The notes under the pieces were generated by a model, which worked only from the letters and a program-made list of their open reading frames with translations, was not told where the DNA came from and did not search any database. From NCBI GenBank assembly GCA_033060915.1, contig CM065382.1, positions 6,148,001 through 6,212,000 on the forward strand: a stretch of 64,000 nt of DNA. The letters run 5' to 3'. Both the position numbers and the translations under genes were made by a program. Source of the stretch: Euryodendron excelsum (lineage: Eukaryota; Streptophyta; Magnoliopsida; Ericales; Pentaphylacaceae). The stretch's first letter is position 1, and each line of letters opens with the position of its first letter. Below, piece by piece: positions 50,401 to 60,803 of this stretch.

Positions 50401-52233
50401 CTTTTTAAGTCAATCATAAGAGCTATGCTCAGTTATAGTAACCATAAAGGTTACATCTAGACTTTTAAGCCAAAGGACGTCTCACAACATGGCGATAGAT
50501 TATTTCATATCCCCTATTGTGGGACCATCGTTGCTAGTTTAGGGTCTTGCCATGAAAGACCTTACATGATGATGATTTATTTCACGTCCCCCATCCTAGG
50601 ACTATCGGACTAAAGTAAGGTCTTGCCACGAAAAGACCTTGAGTTAGAGTTGTACATTAGGAATCTTACTTCTACTTTATGTGAACATTCTAGTCTGTAG
50701 GTTGTAGTTCATATCATAGGTAAGGTTCGTACATAATTCAAAGTATGACATTCATACCTGTACGTAATCATTGATACATTAAAATAAATGGAAAGAAATG
50801 CATGAAACGTAATTGAACTTGAAAGCATTTGGAGGATAATAGGTCTTACTCATGACATATCATTACTCACCTCTATCCAACTGAATGAGTGTTAAGTAAG
50901 GTGTTCCTACACATAATTCACATAGAAACATGGAACATCAATACACGATGTTAAGGCAAGGCAATAACGCATAAACCGAGACTAAGCACATAAATTCCTC
51001 AACCCCGACTCACCAACACTTCGCTCTCACCATGGAAGAGCAGGACTAACTCTAGGGCAAGGCCCCCAACGTAAAACGAGAACATAAGGTTGAGGGTGAA
51101 GTATGAAACCCAGAACATCGATCCTTTCATCGCGTCCCAATCTCCCCGAACAAATGATTCTCATACAAGGCTAGCTTCATATGAAAATAGGCTTCAAGGC
51201 CTTGAATTTGATAGGTCATGGCTTAAAAACACATTTCGGGTGAAGAAGTTAGGTCTCACGAAAAACGGGGTAACACTTTGAAAAAATAAGGTTTTTGGTA
51301 TAGCTTTGGGTCAACTTTAAACTTCCATATCTCTCAATCTACAATGAATTAGAGAGCAAACTTTATATGGGTACAAAGTTCTATGAGTCTACTTTCTAAT
51401 GTTTCAAACGGTGCATTAATTTGAGTTTTCTAGAAAAAGTTATGCCCGTTTTACTAAATAGTGCCCTACTTGACATATTGTTCGAACGCCCAACCGGGGA
51501 GTTTGAACGCCTAGGCAAAATGAATTGGGAGTTCGAACGCCCAAATGGTAGTTCGAACTCCAGGAAGAAAAATGGAAAAATTCCTTCTTTGACCGTTCGA
51601 ACTCTCCCTAGGGGAGTTCGAATGCCCAGGCTTATTCCCCATCGTTCGAACTTCATATCGAGAGTTCGAATGCCTAGGCTTATTCCCCGCCGTTCGAACT
51701 CCATATCGGGAGTTCGAACACCCAGTTCTGGGCAGTACCCGAAGTTCGACCCAAAGTTTCAAAACTCAACCAAAACTTCTCCAAACATAACTAAACCTTC
51801 CCAATACTCTTAGGGCTCAAAGATTAGCCCACAAGGATCATAATAACTCAAAATGAGAGAGAAAGAACCATCAAAACAAAGGGATCTAAATAAAGAATTC
51901 AAAACCCTAACATTTCACATATTTAGGAATTTTCAACCCACCACTCTCAATCTTTAACAAATGAGCTTCAAGCTCTCTAAATTAAGTAATTGGGACCTAA
52001 AGGGTCCTCCAAATTCAACAACAATACCCTTAGATACATATATGCAAAATCCCAACACAATCCACCAAAATAGATACACATACATATACAATTCTAGAGA
52101 GAGAAAGGAACCTTAACTCCCTCAAGCTTGTCTAAGTCTTCAAATGGCCTCTCTTGGGTTGGGTTAAAGCTCTCCAAGCTACCCTTCTCCTTCTTCTTTC
52201 TCTTCTTCTCCTCCCTCTCCCTCTCTACCTATT

Positions 52234-52272
<39 letters not shown>

Positions 52273-55200
52273 GGTGTGTGTGTGTGTGTAGTGTATATAA
52301 GATGATACACATGAGAAATAATCCTATGTGTCTCACCCTATAGGCTTAAGTTACAACATGACTTTTAATTGGTCAGCTTGACCCAAATGCACATTAGAAT
52401 GATATAAAATTTAAAGAAACACATAAATAGGGGAATTAATGGGTTCATGGTACTACATTTGTTGTGCTCTATATGGTCTTAAACAAGCTCCTCGTGCCTA
52501 CTATGCCAAATTTAGTTCTACCATTAGCAAACTTGGCTTCTCTTTTAGTGATTATGATTTTATTCTCTTTGTTTGCAAAACTCCACGTGGCACTGTTCTC
52601 CTACTTTTCTATGTGGATGATATGATTTTCACTGTAGGTGATATGCATGGTATTTCTGAGCTCAAGAATTTCCTTAGCAGACAATTTGAGATGAAAGATC
52701 TTGGTCCTCTCAATTACTTCTTTGATCTTAAGATATCTTTTGTTTTTATTGGTTATTCTCTCTCTCAAGCCAAGTATGCATTAGATCTTCTTACTCATGC
52801 TGGTCTCACTAATAGCAAGATTACTTCCCCACCTTCAGAAGCTAATGTATGTCTCACTCCTCTAGATGGTGAGCTTCTGTCTAATGCTACTCTCTATCAG
52901 CAACTTTTAGCAGTCTTGTCTACCTCACTATTATTCGTCCTGACATTGCACATGTTGTTCACCTAGTCAGTTTGTTACTATCTTCGCCGTGCTCAACTCA
53001 CTAAGGTGCAATTCTTTGTATTCTTCATTATGTTAAGGGTACTTTTTTTCATGGACTACATTATTCTCGCCACTCTTCTCTACAATTTCATGCTTATTCT
53101 GATGCTGATTGGGTTGGTGATCGTACTGATCAACGGTCTACCACAGACTTCTACTTCTTTCTTGGAGATTCTTTTATTTCTTGGCGTAGTAAGAAGCAGA
53201 CCCTTACAGCTCGCTCTAGCACTGAGGTCGAATACTGTGCATTAGCTAATACCATTCAGGAACTCCTCTGGCTTTGGCGGTTACTTCAAGATGTGGGTGT
53301 CTCTCATTCTGGTGCTACTGTTATTTATTGTGACAATCGCAGTGCGATCATGATAGCTCATAATGATGTATTTCATAATCGTACATAGTACATTGAGATT
53401 GATTGTCATTTCATTAGTCAGCATGTCATGTGTGGCACAGTTCATATTCTCTTTGTGACATCTGCTGCCCAAATTGTTGACATCTTCACGAAGCCTCATT
53501 CCCAAGACGGCTTCATAATCTGGTTACCAAACTCAATTTGGTCTCCACACTACCACTTTGAGTTTGCGGGAACTGTTAATGTGAATAATGTGAACAATGT
53601 GAACATAAACCCTCCACTGTCAAGCCAACAATAGAGAGGTTAGATTGGTATTAGGTTTATTGCCACCATTGTCAAGTCAACACTATGCCATGATTCATGA
53701 CTGATTTGACTTCTATCTTCTCCTATATATAAGACACAATCTTCTTGTAAATTCACAACATCTTTTACAAAACTTATATAATAGAATTCTCTTTCTCATC
53801 TTCTCTTTTATTGTTCTTCCTACTATTTTAACAATGTTTTTGAAAAAAAAATTAAGTTACTCGAATAAGGCTTGCAATTGGCCCAGTTTTAGACTACTTC
53901 AAAAAATAAAACTCGATTGCACTTTAAGTTACATTCCTCACAAATAGACACTTCAGAACTTTGTAAGTCTGTACTAATTGGTAACCAGTTTGTTTCTAGC
54001 CTTTCATTGAAATGCAGCTGGATCAATTAGAGCTCCAATCCTATATATCCGGATTTATTCGATGATAGATTCAGTAATACATTTTTTTTTTTTTTTGATA
54101 CGTCGGAATAAGACAAGTTTAGTAATACATGTAAATTGTAAATTTGTAAAGATGACATAAGAAGCAAATTGAGGAAACTGCATCATGTAAGCAGTGAACC
54201 ATTTCACGTAAGGTTAAAGGCAGGCTTTGGGCCAATTGTAATGTTATTCTATTTTGACCCGGACATTACAGGTTTGGAAATACAGAAACATACACTTTGC
54301 ACCCGTAGTAAGCTATATATATGTATATATATCTAATTTCTCTCAAACTCACGCTGATTAGGGTTTCGTGCATTAGCCTGTTCTTTTTACATTGGTGAAA
54401 TTGATTCGTGTTTCCTTGCCCATACTTGAATGACAGAAAGAGGAGACGAGCGCGTGGATTACATTCCTGGGGTATCTCCAATCCGACTAGCTGACCTTCC
54501 AAGCCTCATCCATGGCAAGGACCAACAAATCTTGCGTGGAGTCGTTAAAATTATTTCCAATGCCACCAATGCACAGTATCTCTTGCTCAGCGCCATCTTT
54601 GAGTTTGAAGCTCCAGCTATCAATGCTTTGAAGGCAAAATTGCCTTTTCCCGTCTATTCTTTCGGCCCCCTCATTCCTCATTTCAGTCTTGGAAACAATG
54701 GGCTTGAGTCGCTTGACTATAGCTACCTCAAATGGCTAGACTCTCAACCACCAAGTTCTGTTTTGTACATTTCTCTTGGAAGTTTCCTCTCAGTTTCAAG
54801 TGCCCAAATGGATGAAATTGCAGCCGGGTTGCGAGGTAGCGGCGTACGATACTTGTGGGTGGCGCGTGGGGAGGAAGCTTCCAGGTTCAAGGAGGATTGC
54901 GGCGTTGCGGGGCTGGTGGTGCCTTGGTGTGACCAATTGAAGGTGCTATGCCATTCGTCAGTGGGAGGATTTTTTAGTCATTGCGGGTGGAATTCAACTA
55001 TGGAAAGTGTTTTTGCAGGTGTGCCATTGCTTGCTTTTCCTTTAGTTATGGATCAGGTCCCGATCAGTAAATTTATCGAGGAAGATTGGAAGATTGGGTG
55101 GAAAGTGAAGAAAGAGGTGGGGATGGAAAAGTTGGTGAGAAGAGAGGAAATTGCTGAGCTTGTGCGGAGATTTATGGATCCGGAAAATTCTGAGAGGAAA

Positions 55201-55335
55201 GAAATGACGAAAAGAGCAAGGGAACTCAAAGAGACCTGTCGAAGAGCAATTGAAAAAGGAGGATCATCTGAATCAAACCTCGATGCTTTTATTACAGACA
55301 TTTCAAAAAATGAATTGACCAATAACTTGATGTAA
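38473..55335 (+). CDS. UGT87A: UGT87A-type UDP-glycosyltransferase, copy A, with 15.5-kb intron
   Basis: Two exons, 38473-38944 and 54437-55335, join in phase 1 at the family's conserved intron position to give 456 residues with no stop. Family 1 UGTs transfer sugar from UDP-sugars to small molecules in the cytosol. The N-terminus has the acceptor-side PGRGHIN motif with the catalytic His, and IIIADTF near residue 112 supplies the partner Asp. The C-terminus carries the PSPG donor-binding box ([12 protein letters not shown]...[10 protein letters not shown]...MDQ). Compared with copy B, the residue after HIN is Ala instead of Pro, and the start is the downstream Met because the upstream ATG is lost. 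Splice sites are AG/GTACCT and TGACAG/AA. The intron (38945-54436) contains the copia nest 39651-53833. Whether it is spliced correctly is unknown. Acceptor substrate cannot be told. Confidence -1.
39651..39892 (+). repeat. 5' LTR of composite copia
   Basis: 242 bp, TGTTAATGTAAA...ATTCTAACA, with a TATA-like CCTATATATG (about 39781-39790). It matches 53574-53833, 43109-43357 and the reverse complement 43358-43571, with visible mismatches among all four. Confidence -1.
39893..41165 (+). pseudogene. Copia gag fragment (composite element)
   Basis: Readable in pieces across all three frames with stops: a gag core around 40130-40660 and a zinc-binding region around 40880-41000 ([16 protein letters not shown], with a wider Cys-His spacing than the classic knuckle). 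It ends just before the protease. Not translatable as one protein. Confidence -1.
41166..42055 (+). pseudogene. Copia protease and integrase N-part (composite element)
   Basis: The protease site reads [10 protein letters not shown] at about 41175. The integrase shows the first two catalytic acidic contexts (YDVWG near 41755, FQSDNAQEY near 41937) and the third (YAERK near 42050). An in-frame stop precedes the third. The similarity then ends abruptly at about 42055, where an unrelated part of another copia copy begins. Confidence -1.
42056..43357 (+). mobile_element. Truncated copia copy with internal inversion
   Basis: 42062-42620 repeats the gag start seen at 39951-40500. 42618-42947 is RT/RNase H sequence on the minus strand ([29 protein letters not shown]). 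42950-43095 is the RNase H end on the plus strand (EIFTKSHP). 43109-43357 is an LTR on the plus strand with a mutated start (TGCTAATG). No 5' LTR is present. Confidence -1.
43109..43357 (+). repeat. Copia LTR, plus orientation, one arm of an inverted pair
   Basis: About 249 bp, preceded by a purine-rich TGGGGGGT polypurine tract. Its end runs without spacer into the oppositely oriented LTR at 43358. Confidence -1.
43358..43571 (-). repeat. Copia LTR, minus orientation, other arm of the inverted pair
   Basis: Reverse complement of the LTR family, lacking about the last 30 bases at its inner end. It ends CATTAACA at 43571, followed by GCCCCCCGC, the polypurine tract of a minus-strand element. 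Confidence -1.
43624..45306 (-). pseudogene. Copia RT and RNase H of the minus-strand copy
   Basis: Segments 45306-44977, 44891-44523 (shifted frame), 44535-43963 and 43878-43624. Motifs include [24 protein letters not shown], the RT palm end [27 protein letters not shown], and an RNase H with [13 protein letters not shown] and [11 protein letters not shown]. Frameshifts occur near 44530 and 44900. Confidence -1.
45540..47437 (-). pseudogene. Copia gag, protease and integrase of the minus-strand copy
   Basis: Fragments include the gag segment 47437-47207 ([20 protein letters not shown]), the zinc region [17 protein letters not shown] (Cys changed to Tyr at two ligands), a protease-proximal segment 46648-46388 ([20 protein letters not shown]) and integrase pieces 45925-45662. 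Stops separate all of them. Confidence -1.
47425..48365 (+). pseudogene. Composite copia integrase tail and RT start
   Basis: Plus-strand similarity resumes with [20 protein letters not shown] at about 47450, followed by the linker (47635-48036) and RT fingers (48111-48350: [33 protein letters not shown]). The RT is cut at 48365 by the solo LTR's target duplication. A frameshift lies near 48040. Confidence -1.
49830..50300. repeat. 91-bp tandem array in the 4.1-kb LTR
   Basis: The anchor GGGCTCTTTAGGCCAACATT recurs at 49904, 49996, 50087, 50178 and 50269, spaced 91-92 bp. Units also share TGTCCGCTTTGGCTC and GCTTGGTCTTAGCCGCA. Between four and five copies. Confidence -1.
51480..51730. repeat. 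GTTCGAAC inverted and tandem repeats
   Basis: Alternating GAGTTCGAA-GCCCA and CGTTCGAACTCC phrases occur about ten times. A unit of about 55 bp including GGCTTATTCCCC is clearly repeated at about 51615 and 51665. TTCGAA is itself palindromic, so many short hairpins are possible. Confidence -1.
52463..53560 (+). pseudogene. Composite copia RT palm and RNase H
   Basis: Continues the RT after the solo [20 protein letters not shown], then FYVDDMIF with both catalytic aspartates intact, [17 protein letters not shown]. Frameshifts begin near 52910. RNase H motifs follow in other frames ([15 protein letters not shown] near 53330, IVDIFTKPH near 53475). A purine-rich stretch (GAGTTTGCGGGAAC) precedes the 3' LTR. 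Confidence -1.
53574..53833 (+). repeat. 3' LTR of composite copia
   Basis: 260 bp, TGTTAATGTGAA...ATTTTAACA. It carries an extra short repeat (AATGTGAACAATGTGAAC) near its start compared with the 5' LTR. Followed by the target duplication ATGTT. Confidence -1.
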
Positions 55336-58300
55336 CGTACCAGACCACCATTGGAACACAGTGTCATTGGTCACTATTTTCCACTGTTTGGCAAATATAA
55401 ACACAAGAATTTCTGGAAAATGTAACACATTGACATTGGCCATAGGTCGCTATTTTCCGCAGTTTTGGGAAGACGACTTCAAAATCCAAAACCCAAGTCT
55501 GATCTTTGAACAAAATTCCCTATCTATCCATTGCTTCTTCTTATTCTTTATACCTATATCACTGTGCTTGTTCCCTCCGAACACCGCTTCAATTATAGAG
55601 AGAGAAAGTAGAGAGAGGGAGACAGAAAACCTCTCCCGTTCTTGTTCAGGTGTTCATCCAACGTCGCTTGGCTGATTGGGCTTGCTGCCGGCCCTGGCTT
55701 CAGTGATTTCGCGATCTCGCGCCCTTTGCTTAATCGCTCCCTTTGGTTAAATGCTCGTTTGGTAATCTTTCAGCATAGTTTTTTTTCAGTTTATAAATAA
55801 AAATATTTATTTATTTATTTTTAGTTTATAAAAATAAAAAAATAAAAAAAAAAATTATAACTTTTTTACTTATTAAGAAAATAAAATAAAATAAAATCTA
55901 AAAAAATCCTGTACCAAACAGACTCTAAAACTCATGATCAGCAATCAAAATCTAAGACAACACCTTGGAATTAATTGCATTAGCCTAGAAACTCACACAG
56001 ATACCCTTATTGTAAAATTATGCAAATAATCCATTTGGTTCCAACTTTCAACCAATTGAAATTCGAACAATTTGGCTTTATTAAGGAAAAATCGGAATTT
56101 TGAGCACCAACACAAAACAACACAAAGCCGCTGAAAAGTTTTTACTTGTTATATGAGTGCTCTCAATTTTCTCGGCAACCAAACGTACAGCATACAAACG
56201 CTGGCGTCGTAACACTAGTGGTTAGTCAAAGCTTAGAGACGGGCCAATTGAAGAAAGCCACGTAACAAGGGTAAAGGATTCAGGTTAGGCTTTGCAATTG
56301 TTGGGTGTCACTATTGGGCTTTTCTTTCTGGGTTGTCCAGTTAGAGGTTGAGAACTTGTTGGGTCTCAATCAATCGATATCCAGTCTGAAACCCAAAAGA
56401 ACTACGAGCTTGTCTTTTAGTTGTTTACTTTTCATGACTCATTAGACCTTTCACAACCCAAGGGGCCCAAATGAAGAAAAAGCTTTGGAAAATTTTCAGA
56501 AGAGGGAACTGATGGAGGGAAATGATAATCTTTACTCGCATAATTTAAAAAGAAAAATTCTTCAAAATTTTGAAATTTTTTTTAAAAAAAAATTGTTGCC
56601 ACTTCATCTGTCACATCATTATTCACAGCAAAATCTCAACGTCAACAAGTATAATTTAATAAATTAAGTAGGTATGATTAATAGATTAATGTGTACAAAC
56701 TTAGCTTGATAAATTAATTGAGTATCATTATTTTAGTTAGGTGCATACGACATGAACTTAAATCAGGAAAAGTACTCACTAGAATATGTTCACGTGAAAA
56801 TCGTACTTGTCATTCAAAGTCTGATATGACAGATGACTAGTCAACATTTCTTTTTTTGGGTTTTCATGAAATTTCTTAAATTTGTTGGGTAAAGGCTATA
56901 TTTTTTATTTTATCTTTTGACTTCCATCAATTTATTTTTCATACTAAAAAGGGGCAAGCTAGCCGAAAATAGGAACGAAAGCTCTACTAAATGGAATAAA
57001 AGTTGGGTATTGCTATATTAAATATGTTTTGTTTAATTGTACAATGTATTGGTGAATGTCACATTTTTTAACATTTTGTATAACTAAACAAGCACATACT
57101 ACTTAATACTCGATCAGCTCAAATTTTTTCCAATACAATCCTTTTCACGGAAAACAGAGGAAAATATTAAAATTCCCCAGTTGCCAGCTCTATTGTTTTT
57201 TCAGCTTGTCCAAATGCACATGCCAACTCTTTTTCTGGGTCTTTTGGGCTACTAATACGGTTATACCTGAAAAACAAAATAGAATTCCTTGGCCGCGGAG
57301 AAAAATGGAATTTTGTTGTCGCTCTCATATGACAATAGAGGTCTTTACTTTTGACTTGTCTAAGTTAACTAATTCATATAATATATGATTTTGAATTTAA
57401 TTTTAATGCACTTGTAAAATTATGTTTTTTTTACAAACGGACATGTATCTTTAAAAATCTCACTTTTTATATTATATTGAAAAAAATGATGTCTTATTTT
57501 TGTGCTCATTTTTATATTTTATACTATGCATCAAAACTAAATTCTGTAAGTTTTGAGCCCAACTTTCTACGTGAGATTGTCATAACAAAATTGATAGGGT
57601 TAATTTTTGAACAAGGAGACCATGTGACATCAAACTCGCCACATAGGCATCACGTTGACCAAAGATAGTTGGTTGAGTGAAGACTCACTTCTCTTAATCT
57701 CTTGAGGGATAGAAAAGTGAGCTAGACTTGTGCTCAAAGTCAAAAACCACTGCATACTTTCAAAATAATGACCCATGACCTTCTAAAGTAAGGGACAATC
57801 CTGATTAACTGAGACATGACCAAAAAGACTGATATAACACTATAAAGTTGCATGAGAAGGTTCCAAAAGGGGCAAGACAAAAATAAACTAACAATGAGCT
57901 TCATTCTTCATATTCTATTTCTACACTTGTGAATCACATTTCTCAACTAACTTAAGTTTCGAAATACCTCCGATTGACAAGTGCTCCCCCTTAATGGTTT
58001 TGCAAGTGACGTCAAAACTTCGTTATGCTCAATTTTTAAGTTGATTGGTTACAATTTGCATGTAAAAAATTCCCGCACAAGAATCAATAAAAATTTTCTT
58101 TTTAGTTCATTGGTTAGAAATGTCTAAATTAATTTATACGCACTTTTATTTTAAATTGAGTCAAAATAGGCATTCACATCAAAACTACATAATTCACGAT
58201 AAATCTATTGGCACCTAACTCGACGTACCAACGAAATTTCTTTACACTCTTCTCTTTTGTGTTTACGGTAAAATAACATGGTTACGTCAGTGCTGAGCTT

Positions 58301-58436
58301 AGACGCATGCGGAAGAATTGAAAGTATTGTATCCACTTACTGGTCAAATTTCACTGTATATATATACCTCAACAAGACCCCCTGTCATGTTCTTCGAGGT
58401 TCTTTGTTAGAGTGAGCGATCAGATTAGTTCAGCTT
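55336..58436 (+). other. Region between UGT copies: 3' flank of A and 5' flank of B
   Basis: No gene. It holds flank-repeat copy 3 (56214-56520) and the promoter-like block of copy B, alignable with 37431-38470 and 61480-63370 (for example CCAAATGCACATGCCAAC at about 57210). About 640 bp near 57590-58230 is absent from the other two flanks, so it may be inserted in B. A TATATATA box (about 58355-58363) lies about 75 bp before the copy-B start. Confidence -1.
56214..56520 (+). repeat. Dispersed UGT-flank repeat, copy 3
   Basis: Matches 35571-35860 and 36340-36541 (GTGGTTAGTCAAA, GGGCTTTTCTTTCTGGG, CCAGTTAGAGGT) and continues directly into GGGGCCCAAATGAAGAAAAA, the start of the promoter block. 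Confidence -1.
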
Positions 58437-59963
58437 ATGGCCCCTGAAAGCGTTGAACCAATGGGCACATGCCATGTGGTGGCCATGCCGTATCCAGGCA
58501 GAGGCCATATCAACCCCATGATGAACCTCTGCAAGTTACTGGCTTCACGGATCAACCACCTACTTATTACCTTCATCGTCACGGAGGAGTGGTTCGGCTT
58601 CATCGGCTCCGAGAGCAAGCCGGCTAACATCCACTTCGTCACCATCCCCAATGTCTTGCCTTCCGAGCTGGTTCGAGCCTCTAACATGGTCGCCTTCATC
58701 GATGCTGTCATGACTAAAATGGAAGAGCCGTTTGAGCAGCTCCTCGATCGGCTAGAGCCTCCGGCGCCAACTATCATCATAGCCGATACTTTCTTGTCTT
58801 GGGCCGTAAACGTCGGGAATCGAAGGAGTATTCCGGTGGCCTCGCTGTGGACTATGCCGGCGTCGGTGTTTTCGATTTTTCACCATTTTGAACTTTTCGT
58901 CCAAAACCAGGATTTCCCGGTTGAATTATCAGGTAATTGAAAACTTAACTTGCTGCCCTTCTGGTTAAAAAAGGTCCATTCATTTTCTCAATTTCCTCTC
59001 TCCCCACCTCTATTTGGTACCTTTTGAAGATTGACTACTGTTAATAATCATTATCATGATAAAATGTGGAGCGTTGGTGAAACTGACTATTGTTTCCTTG
59101 CAAATACTTGCACCACAGAAAGAGGAGACGAGCGCGTGGGCTACATCCCTGGAGTATCTCCAATTCGGCTAGCTGACCTTCCAAGCATCATTCATGTCAA
59201 GGACCAACAACTCTTGCGTCGAGCCATTAAAACGATTTCCAATGCCACCGATGCACAATATCTCTTGTTCAACTCCATCTTCGAGCTTGAAGCTCCAGTT
59301 CTCAATGCTTTGAAAGCCAAATTTCCTTTTCCCGTCTATTCTATCGGCCCCCTCCTTCCTCATTTTAGTCTTGGACACAATCGGCCTGACTACGTCAAAT
59401 GGCTAGACTCTCAACCTCCAAGTTCTGTTCTGTACGTTTCACTCGGAAGTTTCCTCTCAGTATCGAGTGCCCAAATGGATGAAATTGCAGCCGGGTTGCG
59501 CGGCAGCGGCGTTCGATACTTGTGGGTGGCGCGTGGGGAGGAAGCTTCCAGGTTCAAGGAGGATTGCGGCGGTGCGGGGATGGTGGTGCCTTGGTGTGAC
59601 CAATTGAAGGTGCTATGCCATTCTTCGGTGGGAGGATTTTGGACTCATTGCGGGTGGAATTCGACTACGGAAGGTGTTTTTGCAGGCGTGCCGTTGCTTG
59701 CTTTTCCTCTAATGATGGATCAAGTCCCAATCAGCAAATTTATCGAGGAAGATTGGAAGATTGGGTGGAAAATGAAGAGAGAGTTGGGGAGAGAGGAAAT
59801 TGCTGAGCTTGTGCAGAGGTTTATGGATTCGGAAAATTTTGAGAGGAAAGAAATGATGAAAAGAGCAAGAGAACTCAAAGAGATCTGTCTAGGTGCAATT
59901 GAAAAGGGAGGATCATCCGAATCAAACCTCGATGCTTTTATTACAGACATTTCAAAAAATTAA
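58437..59963 (+). CDS. UGT87A: UGT87A-type UDP-glycosyltransferase, copy B
   Basis: Exons 58437-58932 and 59119-59963 with a 186-bp phase-1 intron (AG/GTAATT, CCACAG/AA) give 446 residues without a stop. It is a close paralogue of copy A. It has [12 protein letters not shown] with the catalytic His, IIIADTF with the partner Asp, and the PSPG box [16 protein letters not shown]...THCGWNSTTEG...MDQ with the sugar-binding Trp, His, Glu and Asp-Gln positions present. I chose the first Met because UGT87 proteins usually have a short leader before TCHVVAMP; the Met at 58461 is the alternative and matches the copy-A start. Two short deletions relative to A lie before YVKWLDSQ and before REEIAEL. Cytosolic small-molecule glycosylation is inferred from the family; Arabidopsis UGT87A2 affects flowering, but the substrate here cannot be told. 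Confidence -1.
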
Positions 59964-60194
59964 TTGACAAATAACTTGCTGTGCTCTGTAAAGCTGATTT
60001 TTCACCGAATTGTTGAAGATGGAGATTGGTCAGTAAGAATCGCCAAAAAGTTGAAATTGATTTGATCAACCTCATGGGTACTAATAAGTAGCATGGCAAA
60101 CTGTTATATGCATTTTTTTCCTTCTAATGCCATTGTATTTTAGGTTGGTGCTGCTAGCCTAAACGCACTGATCTATTGCTGTTGCAAAGCAATA

Positions 60195-60405
60195 GGTAAT
60201 CAGCCTCCTACTTTACGGTGGGACAATATTAGCAGTATTTATCTCACAACTAATCCAATTTTTCATGCCCGCACCAAAAATGTTCAAATTGATTTTCATT
60301 TCGTGAGATAAAAAGTTGCCACCGTGGCTTTGAGGTTCGCTTCATATCTACTAAAGATTTAGTAGATAGGGTTGTTAACATATTCACAAAACTTTTAGTT
60401 ATTAA
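60195..60405 (+). pseudogene. Copia RNase H relic
   Basis: Plus-strand similarity to the end of a copia polyprotein: [20 protein letters not shown] and then IDFHFVR, followed by a stop, a frameshift and NIFTK. No LTR or target duplication is seen. It differs from the copia families in the UGT-A intron (HARTK... instead of [13 protein letters not shown]...). Confidence -1.
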
Positions 60406-60412
60406 TTGCAAT

Positions 60413-60501
60413 GTTTTGAAAACCGGACCATTGAGCTAGCTAGAAAAGAGATCAGATCACGAGTTATTGGTTCAACTGTCGGGTCAACTGTTATTGATCC
60501 A

Positions 60502-60547
<46 letters not shown>

Positions 60548-60575
60548 AGTATTTTATTTTTCTATACTAATTTTG

Positions 60576-60606
<31 letters not shown>

Positions 60607-60803
60607 TATAAAATTTTGTCTTAAAAATTAAACCGGATTGTTCAATAACTAATTTTATTGATTGGGTCAAGGTTCAACAGCAGTTTATGCTGGATTTGAT
60701 CGAATTTTGATCAAAATAGATTTAGAGAATTGATCGAATCGTTACTTAACCTGATTTTTAATTTTTTCGATTCAATTAGCCGGTTCTGTTCGGATTTTAA
60801 AAC
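60413..60803. mobile_element. Probable MITE with GTTTTGAAAACCGG ends
   Basis: The left end GTTTTGAAAACCGGAC and the right end GTTCGGATTTTAAAAC are imperfect inverted repeats (13 of 16 positions match). The 391-bp interior is AT-rich and non-coding, with further CCGG-type motifs. No target duplication is evident, so the class is uncertain. Confidence -1.

Larger units (their letters stand above)
48366..52457 (-). mobile_element. Solo LTR (4.1 kb), Ty3/gypsy Tekay/Del-like, nested in copia RT
   Basis: Plus strand begins TGTCACGCTCCGAAACCCGG and ends ATGGTACTACA, flanked by TTTGT (48361-48365 and 52458-52462). There is no polyprotein. The reverse complement ends ...GAGCGTGACA, as in Tekay/Del chromovirus LTRs, so it is probably in minus orientation. 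A minus-strand TATATACACTACA lies near 52290-52300. It contains a 91-bp tandem array (49830-50300), a GTTCGAAC repeat cluster (51480-51730) and a (GT)n microsatellite (52235-52290). Confidence -1.
39651..53833 (+). mobile_element. Composite Ty1/copia element in the UGT-A intron
   Basis: Outer LTRs (39651-39892 and 53574-53833) begin TGTTAATGT and end TAACA, and the whole is flanked by ATGTT (39646-39650 and 53834-53838). Plus-strand gag, protease and integrase run to about 42055; integrase tail, RT and RNase H resume at about 47425. Between them lies a scrambled block of related copia pieces in both orientations (42056-47424), and about 190 bp of expected integrase sequence is missing at the junction. 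A 4.1-kb solo LTR interrupts the RT (48366-52457). A degenerate initiator-Met-tRNA-like primer site (TGATAACAAAG) follows the 5' LTR. Many stops; defective. Confidence -1.

Noticed and set aside
51421..51813. Overlapping open frames on both strands around the TTCGAA repeats
   Set aside because: Repeat-driven and mirror-image on the two strands; they lie within a solo LTR.
59031..59118. UGT-B second exon frame extends upstream through the intron with a Met at 59031
   Set aside because: The conserved GT-AG intron and in-frame junction with exon 1 show that this is intron sequence, not an alternative start.
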